From contig NC_133230.1 in assembly GCF_040436345.1 (NCBI RefSeq), positions 16,130,197-16,194,196 on the forward strand: a stretch of 64,000 bases of DNA, read 5' to 3'. The notes under the pieces were generated by a model. That model did not search any database. It was given only the letters and a program-made list of their open reading frames with translations, and was not told where the DNA came from. Position 1 is the first letter of the stretch. Each line of letters begins with the position of its first letter. Shown here piece after piece: positions 48,757 to 63,967 of this stretch. Origin of the DNA: Pagrus major (taxonomy: Eukaryota > Chordata > Actinopteri > Spariformes > Sparidae). A program made the translations under genes and the position numbers.

Positions 48757-50689
48757 AACACACATTTTGGGCACGTTACCAAATGTGCGCCTTATGCACT
48801 GTAACGACACCTGGCACTTCAAACTGCTCGGCAGCAAAATGGGCAAAACAAATAGACCTGAGTCATGTGGTCACCCTGCCTCGCTGTGACACTCCCATTG
48901 CAAATACTCTCTCATTTACACTCTGCTCAGCCTTTATTACACGCTGCATTTCCTGCATGCTCTCTTACTAACATGTTTTTTAGACATTTTGGGCTATTTA
49001 CACTTTATGGTTATTTCTTTTTATTATTCTTTTTATATCGAAAATGTTCTAATCATGGTACTTCCTGTGAATAGTGGAAACATATCACTCTCTTGCACCA
49101 TCTACAGCCAGCTTTCTGTTCTGGCCTCAGGCATCTTGTGTATATATATATATAAGCTGCATACCATACTTGCTATTCCCTATAGGCGAGGCGTGTTTCG
49201 TGCATCCCTTTGTTCATTGTTTGATCTCATCACAAGCGACAGTATATCATGGCCGATGCTTCCTTTCAACCTATGCGGAATAGCAAATGGAGCGAGTGAA
49301 CTGTGAGGTACTTTCAAACAGGTTGAACTGTCTCCACTGGCAGTTTTGTTAGTGTCCCCATAGTGTGAAGGGAGCCCCGCCCAACCCGTAACTCCATGCA
49401 GATTAAAAACATGCTGGAACGAAGCACAGCAGATTTGCAGCGGGGAGTGTTTGCCGCCAGATTTTCATTGCCACACAATACGTCTCATTCATTCTGTGAC
49501 ACAGGAGATAATAGATATGTAATAATAACCCTCCCAGTCGATCTACCAAGCGCACATGCACGTCTATGTATGTGCTTTAAAGGCTCGTGGGGTCAAAATG
49601 CTTGTGATTAAGGGACCATTCCCAGGGTATTGTGCAGGCGTTTAATCACCTCTGCGTTGATGTACTCTGTTTATTTCCTGCCAAGTACTAGAGGGTGTGT
49701 GTGTCTAGCAGTTGGACTTGTTTCAGTCCACTGTTATGTCCAGTAAACTCCACTATGCTAGTATTTCAACTTCATATGTAACGCTGTATCATTTTTTGCT
49801 TATTCTATGTAACATTTGTAATGGCTATTATTGAATAAAACTGTGACGATAATATATTTGTGCTTGTGGCCTGCTGTGTGCTTGTTTACTTATTTATTTA
49901 CTAGATACTATACATAATAGATCAGTAAGAAGAAATGGTATACATACGGTACATAATGATTGGAGGGTAAAAAAACAATAACTTAAGAGAGAAATGTGCA
50001 GGAGGAACCAAAAAAGTTGATTTTAAATTCAAGTTGTGATGCAGATTTGCAGCAGAGGATGAGAGACAGTGCTCACGTCCACATGTACATCACTGGGATA
50101 AATGGACACAATGTTCTTTACACAAACGTAAGAAAGGACTTGATGTAGGCTTGTAGCTTGTGCCGAATTTACAAGAAGGCCCAAATAATTAAGAATTTGT
50201 CAAAGTCAGTGTTTCACAAAGTTTATAAAGTTTATCGCAACTCAACATCGTCCAAAATTTAGTGATTTTTTAAGGGAGACTGGGGAATTTCTCTCCTTCT
50301 TTATCTCCGTGCTGCACAAAAAGTTTTTCATTTTTGTAAATTGCTGTTAATAACTAATAGATAAAAACTGTCCCAGCCATTCAAATTAATACAAAAAACA
50401 TGAATTCCTTGCACCAGTTACCATGACGTCATTATATAAACTGACCTCTCAGTGCGACTGACTGCTCGGTAAACTGTTCCAACAAAGAGTTCCTTGGATT
50501 CAATGGAAAACTGAGAAAAGGCTGTTTTGAATAAAGATGGGATGAAGATTTTTGGCTGACCTTGTGTTGTAATGATGGATCTGTGAATCGGACCGAAATA
50601 CATGTTGAAAACAGACTGGGTCGACCGATTATTGGCTCTGATATTTGGCATTTTGCAGATTATCTGTGGAAGCGTTTTATTTTTCCAGT
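47631..50689. other. Intergenic, no gene seen
   Basis: AT-rich sequence with a (CA)21 microsatellite at 48,711-48,752 and a (TA)n stretch near 49,140. AATAAA at 49,834-49,839 with a GT-rich downstream region looks like a real polyadenylation site, but no exon upstream of it could be identified. Confidence 0.5.
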
Positions 50690-50840
50690 TGCTGATGAAA
50701 TTGTGCCATACTTTACTAGGACTTAAGTACAATTTTGAGGTACTTTAATCGTACTTATTCTGCTACTTAAAACTTCCACTCGCTACATTATAGGAGCAAT
50801 ATTACTTCACTAAATGTATTTGATTTATTCTGTAATAATC
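50690..50840. repeat. Dispersed 'tacttaagta' repeat fragment
   Basis: Contains GGACTTAAGTACAATTTTGA and CTTCCACTCGCTACATTATA, degenerate versions of the family words. Immediately upstream GGGTCGACCGATTATTGGCT marks another dispersed repeat, which recurs at 56,637-56,660 and in reverse at about 23,770. Confidence 0.6.
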
Positions 50841-51130
50841 GGTATCGCTATCGGCCCTGGGAAGAACATATTAATTAACCCCCGATTCTTGGAAAGACAG
50901 GACATTTGAGGTTGTTTTTAAAGGTTGCTGACCCGCACTATGTTGCAGTGTGAGATACTTGCATCATGTGTGGTTGCGTGTGTGATGGAGAGAGGGAGGA
51001 GGGGGAGAAAGCACCTGCAACGAAAGAAGAGAGAGAGAGGGAGAGAGAGGGGGAGGAGGATAGAGAAACAGAAGTAAGTGGGTGAAGGAGTTTGGGGGGG
51101 CGGGGGGAGGTGGAGGGAGGTGGGCAGGTG

Positions 51131-51230
51131 ATATTTAAGCCGATGGCAAACTCTCTCCCCATCCATCTCTGCCTTGGCTCAGTCCCCTGCACCTCTTCAG
51201 AGACAAAGGAGGCCCTCCATCAGCACTCAG
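51131..51230 (+). promoter_or_regulatory. s100a1: TATA-like box and non-coding exon 1 of the S100A1-like gene
   Basis: ATATTTAAG at 51,131-51,139 is a TATA-like element. The leader ends CACTCAG/GTAAGAC, a near-consensus donor after 51,230. Upstream (about 50,985-51,120) is a purine-rich GA/GGGAGG tract. The first intron then runs 1.5 kb to the coding exon. Confidence 0.5.
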
Positions 51231-52770
51231 GTAAGACAGACAGCTTGGAGGGGTTGCTGCTTCGCTGTACTTTCTCCTCTCTGTATTTGATGATGCTTTC
51301 CTTATAAGTAATAGCAATTTCAACGACGGCTGGCGGGGGTTCACCTGAAGAGTTTTGTTTTCCTTGTTTGCTTTCTGTTGACGTTAACATTTGTACATCA
51401 AACTAGTGCAGCCAGCCGGGGTTTGTGGCAAAGAAATGATGATACGCTTTGATGTAGAATAAAGGATGAGCCAAACAACTCCTGCTGTCTTGGGACCAAA
51501 TTTTAAGCTTCATGCATCACTCAACGTGGACAATCTTCAGTCTTTGAATTCCTAGAGTGCATATTCATTATGACTCAATATTGTGTTACTGGCAGCATTT
51601 TCGTCTCCATGGTTTCCTATTGTTTTGTGTCAGTCAGTGAGACAGATGACCCCTATAGATTTTCCAGTAAGTCGGCTGTGGTGTCCACTCGCCTCCTTCC
51701 TTTGTCTCCGCTGCCTACATCCCTGACCTCTCGGCGCACAATGCCCCGCAGGATGACGAGAGGCAATAACCGGTGACTGACATTAGCATCCCTGTCTCCT
51801 TTTGTGACGGTTAATAAATGATGCACAGGGAGATTAGCGGATTGATTGTGTGCGTCCGTGTTTTGCACGATCACTGATTAGCCTCGAAATAATCCCGCAG
51901 GCTTTTCTTTTTGTAAAAGTGGATCCCCTAACTTCGAAGTGACAGAATGTAACTTCTGGAAAGTCTCATCCCCAGATCGTCAAAAACAAAGCGTCAGCAT
52001 TTGACGATCTGGGGTTGCATTTTGTTGCTATAATCTTGATCTTGAATGCAACTGAGCAAGCGTGAGAGTGAGTGAACACCCACACCCGTATGCTCAAGTT
52101 AGTTTGCATGCAGGCCCCTCGGGTTACTCGGCCCCTTAGTTTCTGAATGTGAGTTTTGTGTTTCACGTCCGGTTTTGAGTGATAAGGCTGTTACACGATC
52201 AGCAGAGAACTTGTTTTACACTGAAAACCCTTTTCACCGGTTGCATGCTTTACCGATCCCGCTCACGAGAGCGATAGCCCGTCAGCGAAACAGCTCCAAT
52301 GTTCCTCTTCTGTTATATGCAACACTAACCACCAACTCTGCATCATTGACAGTGACTTATCTCTGTCTGTGTGTGCGCAGTCTCTCCACGAGTCCAGCAC
52401 AAGGAGCTCCAAGATGCCGGACACAATGTGTGTAAGATTGTTGTTTCCAAAACAAAAAAAAGCTATCCTCCATCTTTCCATCCATCCAAACCCTCTGAAA
52501 TGTAAAACCCAAGCACGGTCACACATACACAGCCAACACACCACTTAAATTAAGGTCAGTAATAGCCTCTGCCCTACACGCAGAGCGTTATTCGACCCCT
52601 CTTGTGTAGAAATGGGAAAACCTCTCCTCTCTGTGTTCCTTCCATACAACTATCACTATCTCTTGGAGGCGGCTTCACCCTCTGACTGCCATGTGGCCGC
52701 ACATGCAGTCGGGGCTGGAGCGGGCATTTCGTGGCAGAGTCTGACCTTTTGACCTGATGCCTTTTGCAGC

Positions 52771-53314
52771 ATGTCCAAGGAGCCCAGTTCCAACCTGGAG
52801 AGTGCCATGCAGATGCTCATAAAGACCTTCCACAAGTACTCGGGGAAGGAGGGCGACAAGTACACGCTGAGCAGGGGCGAGCTGAAGGAGCTGCTACTAG
52901 AGGAGCTGGGGACTTACTTAGGGGTAAGTGAAGGGGGCGAATAGGTGGTTGTGTGCGCTGACACACTTATGCCGTTTGCAAATATGTGAAGGTATGCGCT
53001 CACATACTCAGACGCAAGTTGAGACGAGCTTGTGCAGTGATGTATGCCCACACACACACACACATAACAGAGCACACATTCTTATCTCTCCCTCTCTTCT
53101 GTCTTTCTCCGCCTGTCGCTGTCAGAGCTCCAAAGATAATGAAGCGGTCGAGAAGGTGATGAACGACTTGGACGCCAACAACGACGGGGAGGTGGACTTC
53201 ACCGAGTTCATCATCCTGATGGGCGCCCTCACCGTCGCCTGCAACGACTTCTTCCTGGAAGTAAAACCAGACGAGAAACCAAAAGAAGGAGGCGACACAT
53301 CGAAGAAGGATTGA
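52771..53314 (+). CDS. s100a1: S100A1-like calcium-binding protein, 113 aa
   Basis: Two coding exons, 52,771-52,923 and 53,126-53,314, joined in phase 0. The first EF-hand has the 14-residue S100 loop (S24[13 protein letters not shown]37); the second is D67[11 protein letters not shown]78, with all ligands. After it comes [10 protein letters not shown], nearly the S100A1 signature A-L-T-V-A-C-N-N-F-F; C90 corresponds to the S100A1 cysteine. In mammals S100A1 regulates ryanodine receptors and SERCA in muscle. The protein is longer than the 94-aa human S100A1: about 17 extra charged Lys/Asp/Glu/Pro residues at the C-terminus. Fish have several S100A1-related paralogues, so the exact symbol is uncertain. 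ATTAAA at 53,796-53,801 is the likely polyadenylation signal. Confidence 0.9.
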
Positions 53315-53983
53315 AGCAGTGCAAGAGGGGAGAAGAGGGAGGGAGGAGGTTGAAAAGAGAGAGGGGGAGAGAGGAGGAAGAGGGGGAGCAGAGCTGTAAA
53401 TCAGGGGAGATGCTCTTATGCAATCCGTAAAACACTACAACTACACATGAGGGGCAGATAGTTTGTGGGTTCACAGCGCACGGGGCACTGTTTTCTCTCA
53501 TATCACAGCAGATCCGGAGCTAGTTTTCTCAAAGCCACTTCACACACAGACAGACCAGGGTTCATTCTTCTTCTCTCAGCTTAAATACAGCAGGTTAGAC
53601 AGTTCGGAGTGAGGCGCTGGAAAGACAGGAAGTTAGAATTTTGAGCATTTCTTGCACATGAATAATTTGTGAACGTGTATGAAGTTACAGATTATTATAT
53701 CATTGTATGTACTCAGTGTTCAACAGTATGTTTATCCCCTTTCTTGCGCCTATTTTGTAATCCTTTTTGGTAATAACCAATGCATTCTTCAAAATATTAA
53801 ACGTGGCATTTAACCAACTATCCACCGTGTTTGGTTTCACGTGCTTGCCCTTAAATACTCATCGACATGTCTGGCATGAGTCGCCGCACCTGGAAATCGA
53901 GTTGAGCGGCGCAGAGAGAAACAGTGTCAGCAAACTGAGTGTGTAAGCGTCCATCGCTTTGTGTGTGTCTGTTTGTCTGTCTC

Positions 53984-54419
53984 TGTGTGTGTGTGTGTGT
54001 GTGTGTGTGTATTGGGGATTCCCACAGAGTAAACTGCTCCAGCTCACACATCCTGCCAACAATATCCTGCAAGTCTTGTTCCACTGGATATAAGCTGACC
54101 CAGATGTTTGACTTGGATCTGTATGGAAAACTCAAAAGAGGGAGAAGAAGAAGAAGGAGAAGAAGAAGGAGAAGAGGAAGAAGAGAGGGAGAGAGGGTGT
54201 GATAAAGTGTGTGTGTGCGTACGTGCATGTGTTTGTGAATGAAGGAAGGACGGCGAAGGTGAAGGCGAAGAGTGAATCCAATTTATGGAGTAAATTAGCA
54301 AAGTATGTAAGTTGGAAAGCAGTGGTATAATCACAGAGGAATGTTGGAGCTGCTGTGACTCTTAGCACACTTTGCTGTCCCTCAGCGTCTTACACAACAC
54401 ACACACACACACACACACA
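53984..54419. repeat. Cluster of simple repeats: (TG)n, (GAA)n, (CA)n
   Basis: (TG)13 at 53,984-54,010, a GAAGAAGAAG/GGAGA purine tract at about 54,138-54,196, and (CA)n at 54,397-54,419. These explain the Arg-, Ser- and Thr/His-rich open frames here. The rest of 53,830-55,030 shows no gene. Confidence 0.9.
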
Positions 54420-55032
54420 GATCAGTAAATCAACACGTCTTCTTCCACCTCATTGGCTTTTACAGCTGCTCGCGCTTTTTGAAATATGACGAAGGAACGA
54501 ATAGCTGAGCAGCTGAATCACAGATCACAGGGGGATCTCGTCACTTCTGGGCGTAATCGTGCCCGAGCGCTTGATGAGCTTAACCGCCTCCTCCTCCTCT
54601 TCTTACCTTCAGTGATACTAAGAAACCGACTCCAGGTTAGTCAGCGGCTCATGGGCGGGGGTTCACCCTATCTGCTTTCATTCCCACTGTGTTCTCCGAA
54701 AGGCGTCGTCTGATTGGCTCGTTTGAACGCTTGAGCTCAACATGCTCGGCCTGCAGATAGGTAAACAATTCAAAACAAAACAGTGTGCATGACGGTTAAC
54801 TCTTTCACAGCCCGGAGGGAAACAAACAACCTGTAACGACCGTTGGGGATCGACAGGTCAGCTGTTGGTCGTGTGGGCCTAAAGAGGGTGGACAAAATAA
54901 TATGAACGCCTCAAAGAAAAGGAGAAGGGAGAGCATTTTGCAACTGGTTTTATATTATCTAAAATGCCAAAGTCATGAAACCACATGTCAAATACAGTGA
55001 ACACATACACGATATAACAGACATATAGTATA

Positions 55033-56005
55033 CCTGCAGTGGTGGAAGAGGTAAGTAAAAGTCCTGCAGTCAAATTAAGTGAAAGTACACAAGCATTTGC
55101 GGCTAAATGTACTCGTTCTATGTAAAAACAGCCCTTGTGATAACTTTGTCAGTACTGAAGCATTAGTGCTAAAGTAGCGGGCCTATTCCTAAGAGCTGGT
55201 GAGATGATTAATGGGAGACAAATGAAGAAAAACAAAAGCTTTCTACACATATCTAAAATCTTTTATTTTTATTTATTTTATTTAAATGAAACTACCAAAC
55301 AAGCTGAGAGGGGAAAATGCCTCTTTGGGGAAGTTGCAGGGTATTTCACTGTGTTTATTCTAAGCCCAGGGCTAAGAGTTCTTCAGTCCTGGGCTACAAG
55401 TTGACTCTGAGATAACTTTTACCGTTTTACACACACATTATTAACCCAGGGTTAACCAAAGCCCAGGGGTGTACCATTAACACTGAACCTCTACTGGCCC
55501 TGGGTTAAATGTCCATCGGAAAATGCGACTGATGTTTACGTAGAAGAATGTCGTGTTATTGCTCCGAGCTTGGGGCTAACAGCTCCGTTAGCTCGGGGCT
55601 AAGAAGGTTCAAAGAAGGCCCCTCAGCCCCGGGCTAACTGCAGTGTGAGAAGGCCTTATCTGAAATGTGACAAGCAGCCGCGACTACAGACTGCGTGTTG
55701 TGAGGGCTCATTAGCCAGCAGGATTTTGATCTTGCTACTCAATTGTGTTTTTATGTAATCTACCCAAAAAGTAACTAGTAACTATGGTTGTCAGATAAAG
55801 TGATATCAAAGAGGTGGAGTCAAAAGTGCATTATTTCAGGGGACATATGGGTTACAAGGTTCTGGCTCTTCTTATTCATGAAGAAGCAGTAACTTATTAC
55901 ATTTACTCAAGTACTGTGCTTAAGTAAAGTTTGAAGGTATTGTAGTTTACTTCCCATTCTTTGTTGTTTTATACTTCTACTCCACTACATTTATCCGACA
56001 GCCAT
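55033..56005. repeat. Dispersed 'tacttaagta' repeat copies
   Basis: Starts GCAGTGGTGGAAGAGGTAAG (55,038) with AAAAGTCCTGCAGTC, and resumes at about 55,770-56,005 with ACTCAAGTACTGTGCTTAAG and TACTCCACTACATTTATCCG. The two parts are separated by the GGGCTAA element. Confidence 0.6.
55360..55660. mobile_element. Palindrome-rich GGGCTAA/GGGTTAA element, copy 2
   Basis: Carries TAAGCCCAGGGCTAAGAG, TTAACCCAGGGTTAACC (a perfect palindromic core), GCCCTGGGTTAAATG, AGCTCGGGGCTAAG and CAGCCCCGGGCTAACTG. It shares its vocabulary with 29,150-29,475. Confidence 0.55.
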
Positions 56006-56034
56006 ACTTACTACTTACTGCACAGCTGAGCTCC

Positions 56035-56175
56035 TGCATCCACTTCGGAGGAGTCCGTGCTACGGCTAAGTAGCTAAAGTGAAGATTTTGGCTTTAAAAG
56101 GGTGCAAATAACATCTTTTTAGATCAGTTTGGGACTTGGATTACGCTGCCGTACAATATTTCCCCCTGAAATGTG
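56035..56175. mobile_element. MITE family A fragment
   Basis: Contains CTAAGTAGCTAAAGTGAAG, AAAAGGGTGCAAATAAC and CAGTTTGGGACTTGGATTAC, matching the 58,500-58,871 copy and the interior of 15,802-16,469. Confidence 0.6.
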
Positions 56176-56309
56176 TCAATAAAGTAAGTAAACCGCTAGA
56201 GTAAACGTGGTTAATGTATTTTTAACCACAGTATACTGTATTGTATTACATATCAAGCTAATCGGCCTGTTATTTAAAAGGGCCCCATCAATGTTTTATC
56301 AACAATGTT

Positions 56310-56780
56310 GTTAAAAAAGTACCCAAAAGTCACTCTTGAGTAAAAGTAAAGAAATTCTTGAACATGAAAGGCACACATATTAATTGTACTTGAGTAAAAG
56401 TCATAAAGTATCTGATATTAACTGTACTTCAGTATCAAAAATACAAGTAAAAGTAGATACTGTACATCAGCCTGGCCGATTATATGATCCAATATTCAGC
56501 ATTATCAGAATCACTGTTTGTTTGTTTGTTTGTTTGTTTGTTTGTTTGTTTGTTTTTTGTCTGACATTAGTAGAGTTAGACAAGGATCAAAAGTACATTT
56601 ATGTACTTGTATGTATATACTCTTCTGTATACTATGGGTCGACCGATTACTGGATCTGATATTCATAATTTTTCGGAAGATGTAAATACTCAAGTAGATT
56701 ACAGGTACCTCAAAATTGTACTAAAGTAAAGTCCAAAATTGAGTAAATGTACTTAGTTACATTTCAACACTGCTTTTCAA
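56310..56780. repeat. Dispersed 'tacttaagta' repeats with a (GTTT)n microsatellite
   Basis: AGTAAAAGTAAAGAAATTC, ATTGTACTTGAGTAAAAGTC and GAGTAAATGTACTTAGTTAC words flank a (GTTT)9 run at 56,515-56,552. A GTCGACCGATTACTGG block at 56,638 is the second dispersed repeat noted at 50,620. Confidence 0.7.
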
Positions 56781-58499
56781 ACGTACTGCTTATTAAATGC
56801 GATGAAATTCCAGTGTGATTCTGGATGTAACAAGATGTTTCCTCAGTGAGTTATGGGCCTGTCACTGAGGTGTTTCAGGTGTAAACCAGGGTGAGACAGA
56901 CATCCTCCATGAGTTATGCTCTAGAGCAGTTACTTAATTGTCAGTCACATTTCAACCTTTCAGCCACACCGGGGACAAACAATAGCTGGAGGACATCCTT
57001 CAAACAGTATCTAAAAGGATGCCTGACCTTACCAGGTGAGCCGATTCAACTAAAAGGCCGGAGTCTCAGCTGATGGATCCCACATGGCAGGTGCTGCCTT
57101 GTGTGAGGAGAGGAGATGAGCAACACAAAGCCAGGCCATGACACTGGCACCCAGCCTGAAGGATCTGATAAGGATGGCAGGAACACTTCGGTTACCAACA
57201 GAGCAGGTCAAGCGACACCCAGATGTCAAGCCACCACGTCCATCAGACAGATTCGGGCTGCGATCACGTCAGGCTGTCATGCAAGGCTGAGAGAGGGCGG
57301 CGATTGCATGAGAGCGGGATGGCACACGCGTGAGAACGAAATGAAATTATTCATTCAAGTATACAGTAGCGGAGGCAGCTCCAGGTCTATATTGTGCGAT
57401 GATTAATTCCTTTCCAGGTGTATCTCGCTGCCTCTTGGGGAGAATTTGAGAAGGGCTGCTTTCCTCAGGTTCAGTGAAATCCATCTTGATAAAAGACCGG
57501 AGGGAGACCTTATGGCTGCAGCTCACTGCCAGAGAGGAGTCAGGAGACATATGAGTTACAAGGTCCTGGCACGCCTAATTCATAAAGAACATGCTTTGAT
57601 ATATCAGCCAGTAACTAATAACATTTACTCAGTGAAGGTACCTCTGAGGGAAATGTTGTACTTTTACTCCGACAGCTGTAGTTACCTGTATTATAATCTT
57701 ATAGAAGACACCACATTGTTAAAGCCTTGCTTATCCTTTGTGTTTTGTGGTCCCTCACAGAAAAGCAGTGAACAGTTAAGGCCCAGTGTCACATTTCAGA
57801 TGTTTATGACTTGTTAGCAGCTCCAACAGAGACACACGCCTCTGCTAAACTTCCCACAAGGTTTTCATTTAAGTACGTGTTCACTCTATCCAGTGTTTCA
57901 CTGATAAAAGCACAGATTATCTCTAATCTTTGCTTTTAATAGTGAAATATAAGTCTTAGAAATGAAAACAAATGTGTTTACCGAAACTTTGTGGGTGTGT
58001 TTGTTTATTATTCTCTCCACCTCATTAATCATCCCAAGATTTACATCCCAGATTCGAAAGATGTCGGGATGCTTAGTGAAAACAGATTGCAATGGTTTTA
58101 TAGCGTGTTCCTCAGCCCGTATAATATCCTTTATAGAGCAGTGAACCACGCCACATCCTCCGAGCCTTTCGAGGATATGATATTATCACCTGTTACCTAT
58201 GAACCTGTTTACCTGTGGAAGGTTTCAAACAGGTGTTTTTGGAGCTTTACACAACTTTCTCGGTCTTCTGTTGTTCCTGTCTCAACGTGTTTAAAACATC
58301 AATGAAGGCGATGAGAGACTGTATTGTCTTTGTACGGCTTTCAATCGAGTATATGCGAGAAAGGAAACGATCGCATTCTGTTTTATTTGTGTTTCACACA
58401 GCGTCTCAGCGCTTTTGGAGTCAGGGTTGTATCTCACGACCCTATTGTACCCTCAAGTTAGGAAGTAATGGATCAAACTACTGAACACTTAAGTAGTTT
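56781..58499. other. Intergenic, no gene seen
   Basis: Complex sequence with mid-length frames on both strands but no recognisable domain, splice context or promoter. A short 'ctcagtgaaggtacctctga'-type fragment near 57,630 may belong to the dispersed repeat. Confidence 0.5.
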
Positions 58500-58985
58500 A
58501 TAATAATAATAGTTTATAATCCAAGTTTCCAGAAGCGCAGAGATCCCAAACTGATTTCAAAACATGTAATTTACACCCTTGACGAGCTTGTGCGTCCACT
58601 ATCGGAGGGGTGCACGCTAACACGATTAGCTTTGTAGCTACAGTGAAGATTTAAGCTTTAAAAGTACATTAAGAAAATGAATAAAAAGTAAATAACGCCT
58701 TTTCTTATCAGTTTGGGACTTGGATTACGCCGAACGAGCTGCATGGAGCCATTTTATGTTTTATTTAGTTTGTTTTTTTACATTTTAAAACAAGTCCCCA
58801 TCTGCTTCAGTTGTTTAGAGGATGAGTGGATAATAACTACATTTTTATTTTGGTTTGAACTTATCCTTTAAGTAAAACACTGAATGCAGGACTTTTACAT
58901 CTAATTGAGTAATCTTAGATTGTTGTATTTGTACTTTCACTCAGGTAAATGGTCTTAATACTTATTCCACCACTGACAAAAGGTT
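58500..58985. mobile_element. MITE family A copy followed by a 'tacttaagta' fragment
   Basis: ATCCAAGTTTCCAGAAGC, CAAACTGATTTCAAAACATG, GTTTGGGACTTGGATTACGC and AACAAGTCCCCATCTGCTTC occur in the order seen in the intact copy, and the right end is GAACTTATCC then TTTAA (TTAA at 58,868-58,871). The left end is missing. Bases 58,880-58,985 end ATTCCACCACTGAC, the terminus of the other family. Confidence 0.7.
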
Positions 58986-59837
58986 TTATTTCTTGTTGCT
59001 CAGGCAGGCAAAAGCGTCTGATGAGTCACCGGCATCCAGTCAACTGCATCAAACAGTAATCCGTGAGACGACACAACACACTGAGAAGACTGAAAGTTAT
59101 CCCTGGTTTTAGAGTAATGAAATCTAACCTGCGGGTCACTCGCCTTCATAAATTAAAACACAAACTCTTGGCACCAAAGAGAGGCAAACAGTGATAGTGT
59201 CCTGTCCGAGAGCCAAGGAGAAGCAGGTGACAGACAGATATCAGCCTCGGATAACACCGACAGGGTGAGGACGGTAAAGGAGAGGGGCGAGCGATACGTA
59301 AGAAAAGGAGGGAAGGGTGGAGGGATGGTGTCAATTGCTCTTTTTTTCCTTCACATTAAGCGCCCTTGACACGGTGTGTAATGATACTACTCTTACTCTT
59401 TGTCTATTTTAGTGCTGCATTTACCTTCGACCTACACACAGGCAGCTACGTAAGATGTTTGTCCTCAACACGATCCCCATCTAAACTCAATCTCTCCACT
59501 AGACCTTTACCCCCTAACCTGTCTTAATAATCCATCCCCTTTTAGCGAATTGGAGAACTTAACTTCCAAACAAATTACCAAACTGCTGAAACCACAATCA
59601 ACTCTCGCAGTTAAAAGATTCATTAGGCTCAAAAATAGCCTCATTCAGTCATGTCAGCATCTGTGAAGAGGCCGGTTCCTCTGGCGACGACGAGACAGCA
59701 CGATGCTTTGATCATTTCCCCCTCCGAGCACACATCGCTGACACGAACACACCCTCGCACTTTGCTGTTCACGTCATTAATTTACTGGGATCACAGAGGA
59801 GCTCACAAAGGATGGGCAGCATTGAGATTCAGGACCT

Positions 59838-61641
59838 TTTATTCAAAACTGTTCAACAATGTTTGAGCAACAGGCCTCCGCATGTCAGAGAACAACGGTG
59901 AAAAATATATAGCAGGTGTGTCTCCTCGTATAACTTCCGTGCACTGCCAAAAACTACAAACAGGCCCCCCTTAAATCTTTGAAGAGACATTTAAATGGCA
60001 GAGCTCCTAAAAGAAAAACATTATACAAAATGTAACCTTAGTTATACCATATTTTACTGTCACCTGGTTGGCTAACATAGGGTCAGAGATCAGAGCTGTC
60101 CAAGTGATTTCCAGCATTTCTCTAATCTACGAGTACACCTGTCACGTTGAATGTTTGAGTTACATTTAGAGTACACAAAGAAAGATAAGACTTGAGTGAA
60201 TATAAAAGTTACCACTTCTCCATTTGGTGTTCTGCCTCTTAGCACCAGGGGGCATTAGACCCTGAGGGAGAACAGCATGACTTGGTCTGAACGCAGCCCA
60301 GCAACCCAACTGCCAGAATAATTGTTAGCTAATAATGTTAAGACTCAACATTTGTTCGTGTTGCAACTTTTGTTTAAGTTGAATTTTCTATTTCACAATG
60401 CTGTGCTCATGCACTAAGCACAGCGTTGCCACAATGTCAAATTTAAAACTGAACATAAAGAAACATAAAGGAAGGCAAAGTTTCAACATGTGTCTGCAGA
60501 AATGTACATTGCCAATAATTATTCTGGCTGACTGGGCTGCTGAATGAACAATATTAAAAAGAGAGAGGCTATGACAAGACTGACATTTTCTATGACCTAT
60601 TTTTCTTGTTTACTCCACATCAAATTGTCACTAATAGCCCATAAAGACTGCTGTCAGACAACAATTTTACAATGTTTTCTTAGCAGAAATCCCAACAATT
60701 TTGCAGATTAATTTTACAGATATTTGCCCAGAATGAGCAGGCTTGTTTAGCTGAAATCTAAACAGGAAATGTCTCAGTTCTTGTCATGAAAAGCACTATT
60801 AACTTTTCTAAATCCATGGTACTTCAAGCGCATTGCATCAGGGTGATTCACTCACTCTTCACAGTGCAGATAACACAGTGGAAACAACGCCCTCATTCAC
60901 AGTAAAACAGAGGAAATCCTCAAGGGACAGTGGTTACAGACAACTAACAAGTATAACAACATAAATTATAAATATGCTGCGAGCATAAACCTTAAAAAGC
61001 TGATGATTGTTCGTATCTTGATAAGTGATAAGATATGCTCTGTGCATGGATTTTAACAACCATCAGTGTCAAGGGAAGAAGGCCGTTCTTTGTGTGTTGG
61101 CATGTTGGTGCAGTGTACCAGCACATCCACCAGAGGGAGAAAGAGCGCCACGAACAAATGAGCTTCACTCTCTATCAAAAGCACTTTCTGCTTCATAATA
61201 AATTCCACGTGGCAGCAATACCAAAAATATCATGTGTGGCATCACTGGATAATTAAAACAGTACATCTGTGCAGGAGTCCTGGTCCCAAACCAACTCAAA
61301 GTCACATTTAATCATTAAAAGTGCCTCATCGTCAGCACCTTGCTTTCCCCCTTGTTCACATGCAAAACAGCAGCTGAGGTGTTTTGCATCAGCTGCACAT
61401 CAAAGTAAAATAAAGACAGAAGAAGTGAGACACAGAGTTAGCTGCAAACATGTTCTGATGATCCAATTAGATTCATAAAAAAATAGCACATGAGGCAGGG
61501 TCATACAGCCAAGTTATGATGGGAGACTGAGCAGTAGAAGTACACATTGATCAGAGGTGAGGTGGTTTTTGGAAACATTTATGTCCATGTTGGTCCAGAG
61601 GTGTGCTTGTTTTGTATACCTAAGCTCGGCCCCGGGTGGAG
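59838..61641 (-). other. she: Probable she 3' untranslated region
   Basis: Follows the she stop codon on the minus strand. A minus-strand AATAAA (plus-strand TTTATT at 59,838-59,843) would end a 3'UTR of about 1.8 kb. It includes a fragment of the GGTTAGG-family repeat at about 60,480-60,545. The 3' limit is an inference. Confidence 0.4.

Positions 61642-63967
<2,326 letters not shown>

Noticed and set aside
57898-58484. Several overlapping frames of 60-104 codons
   Set aside because: No conserved motif, opposed strands equally open, located in repeat-rich intergenic DNA.
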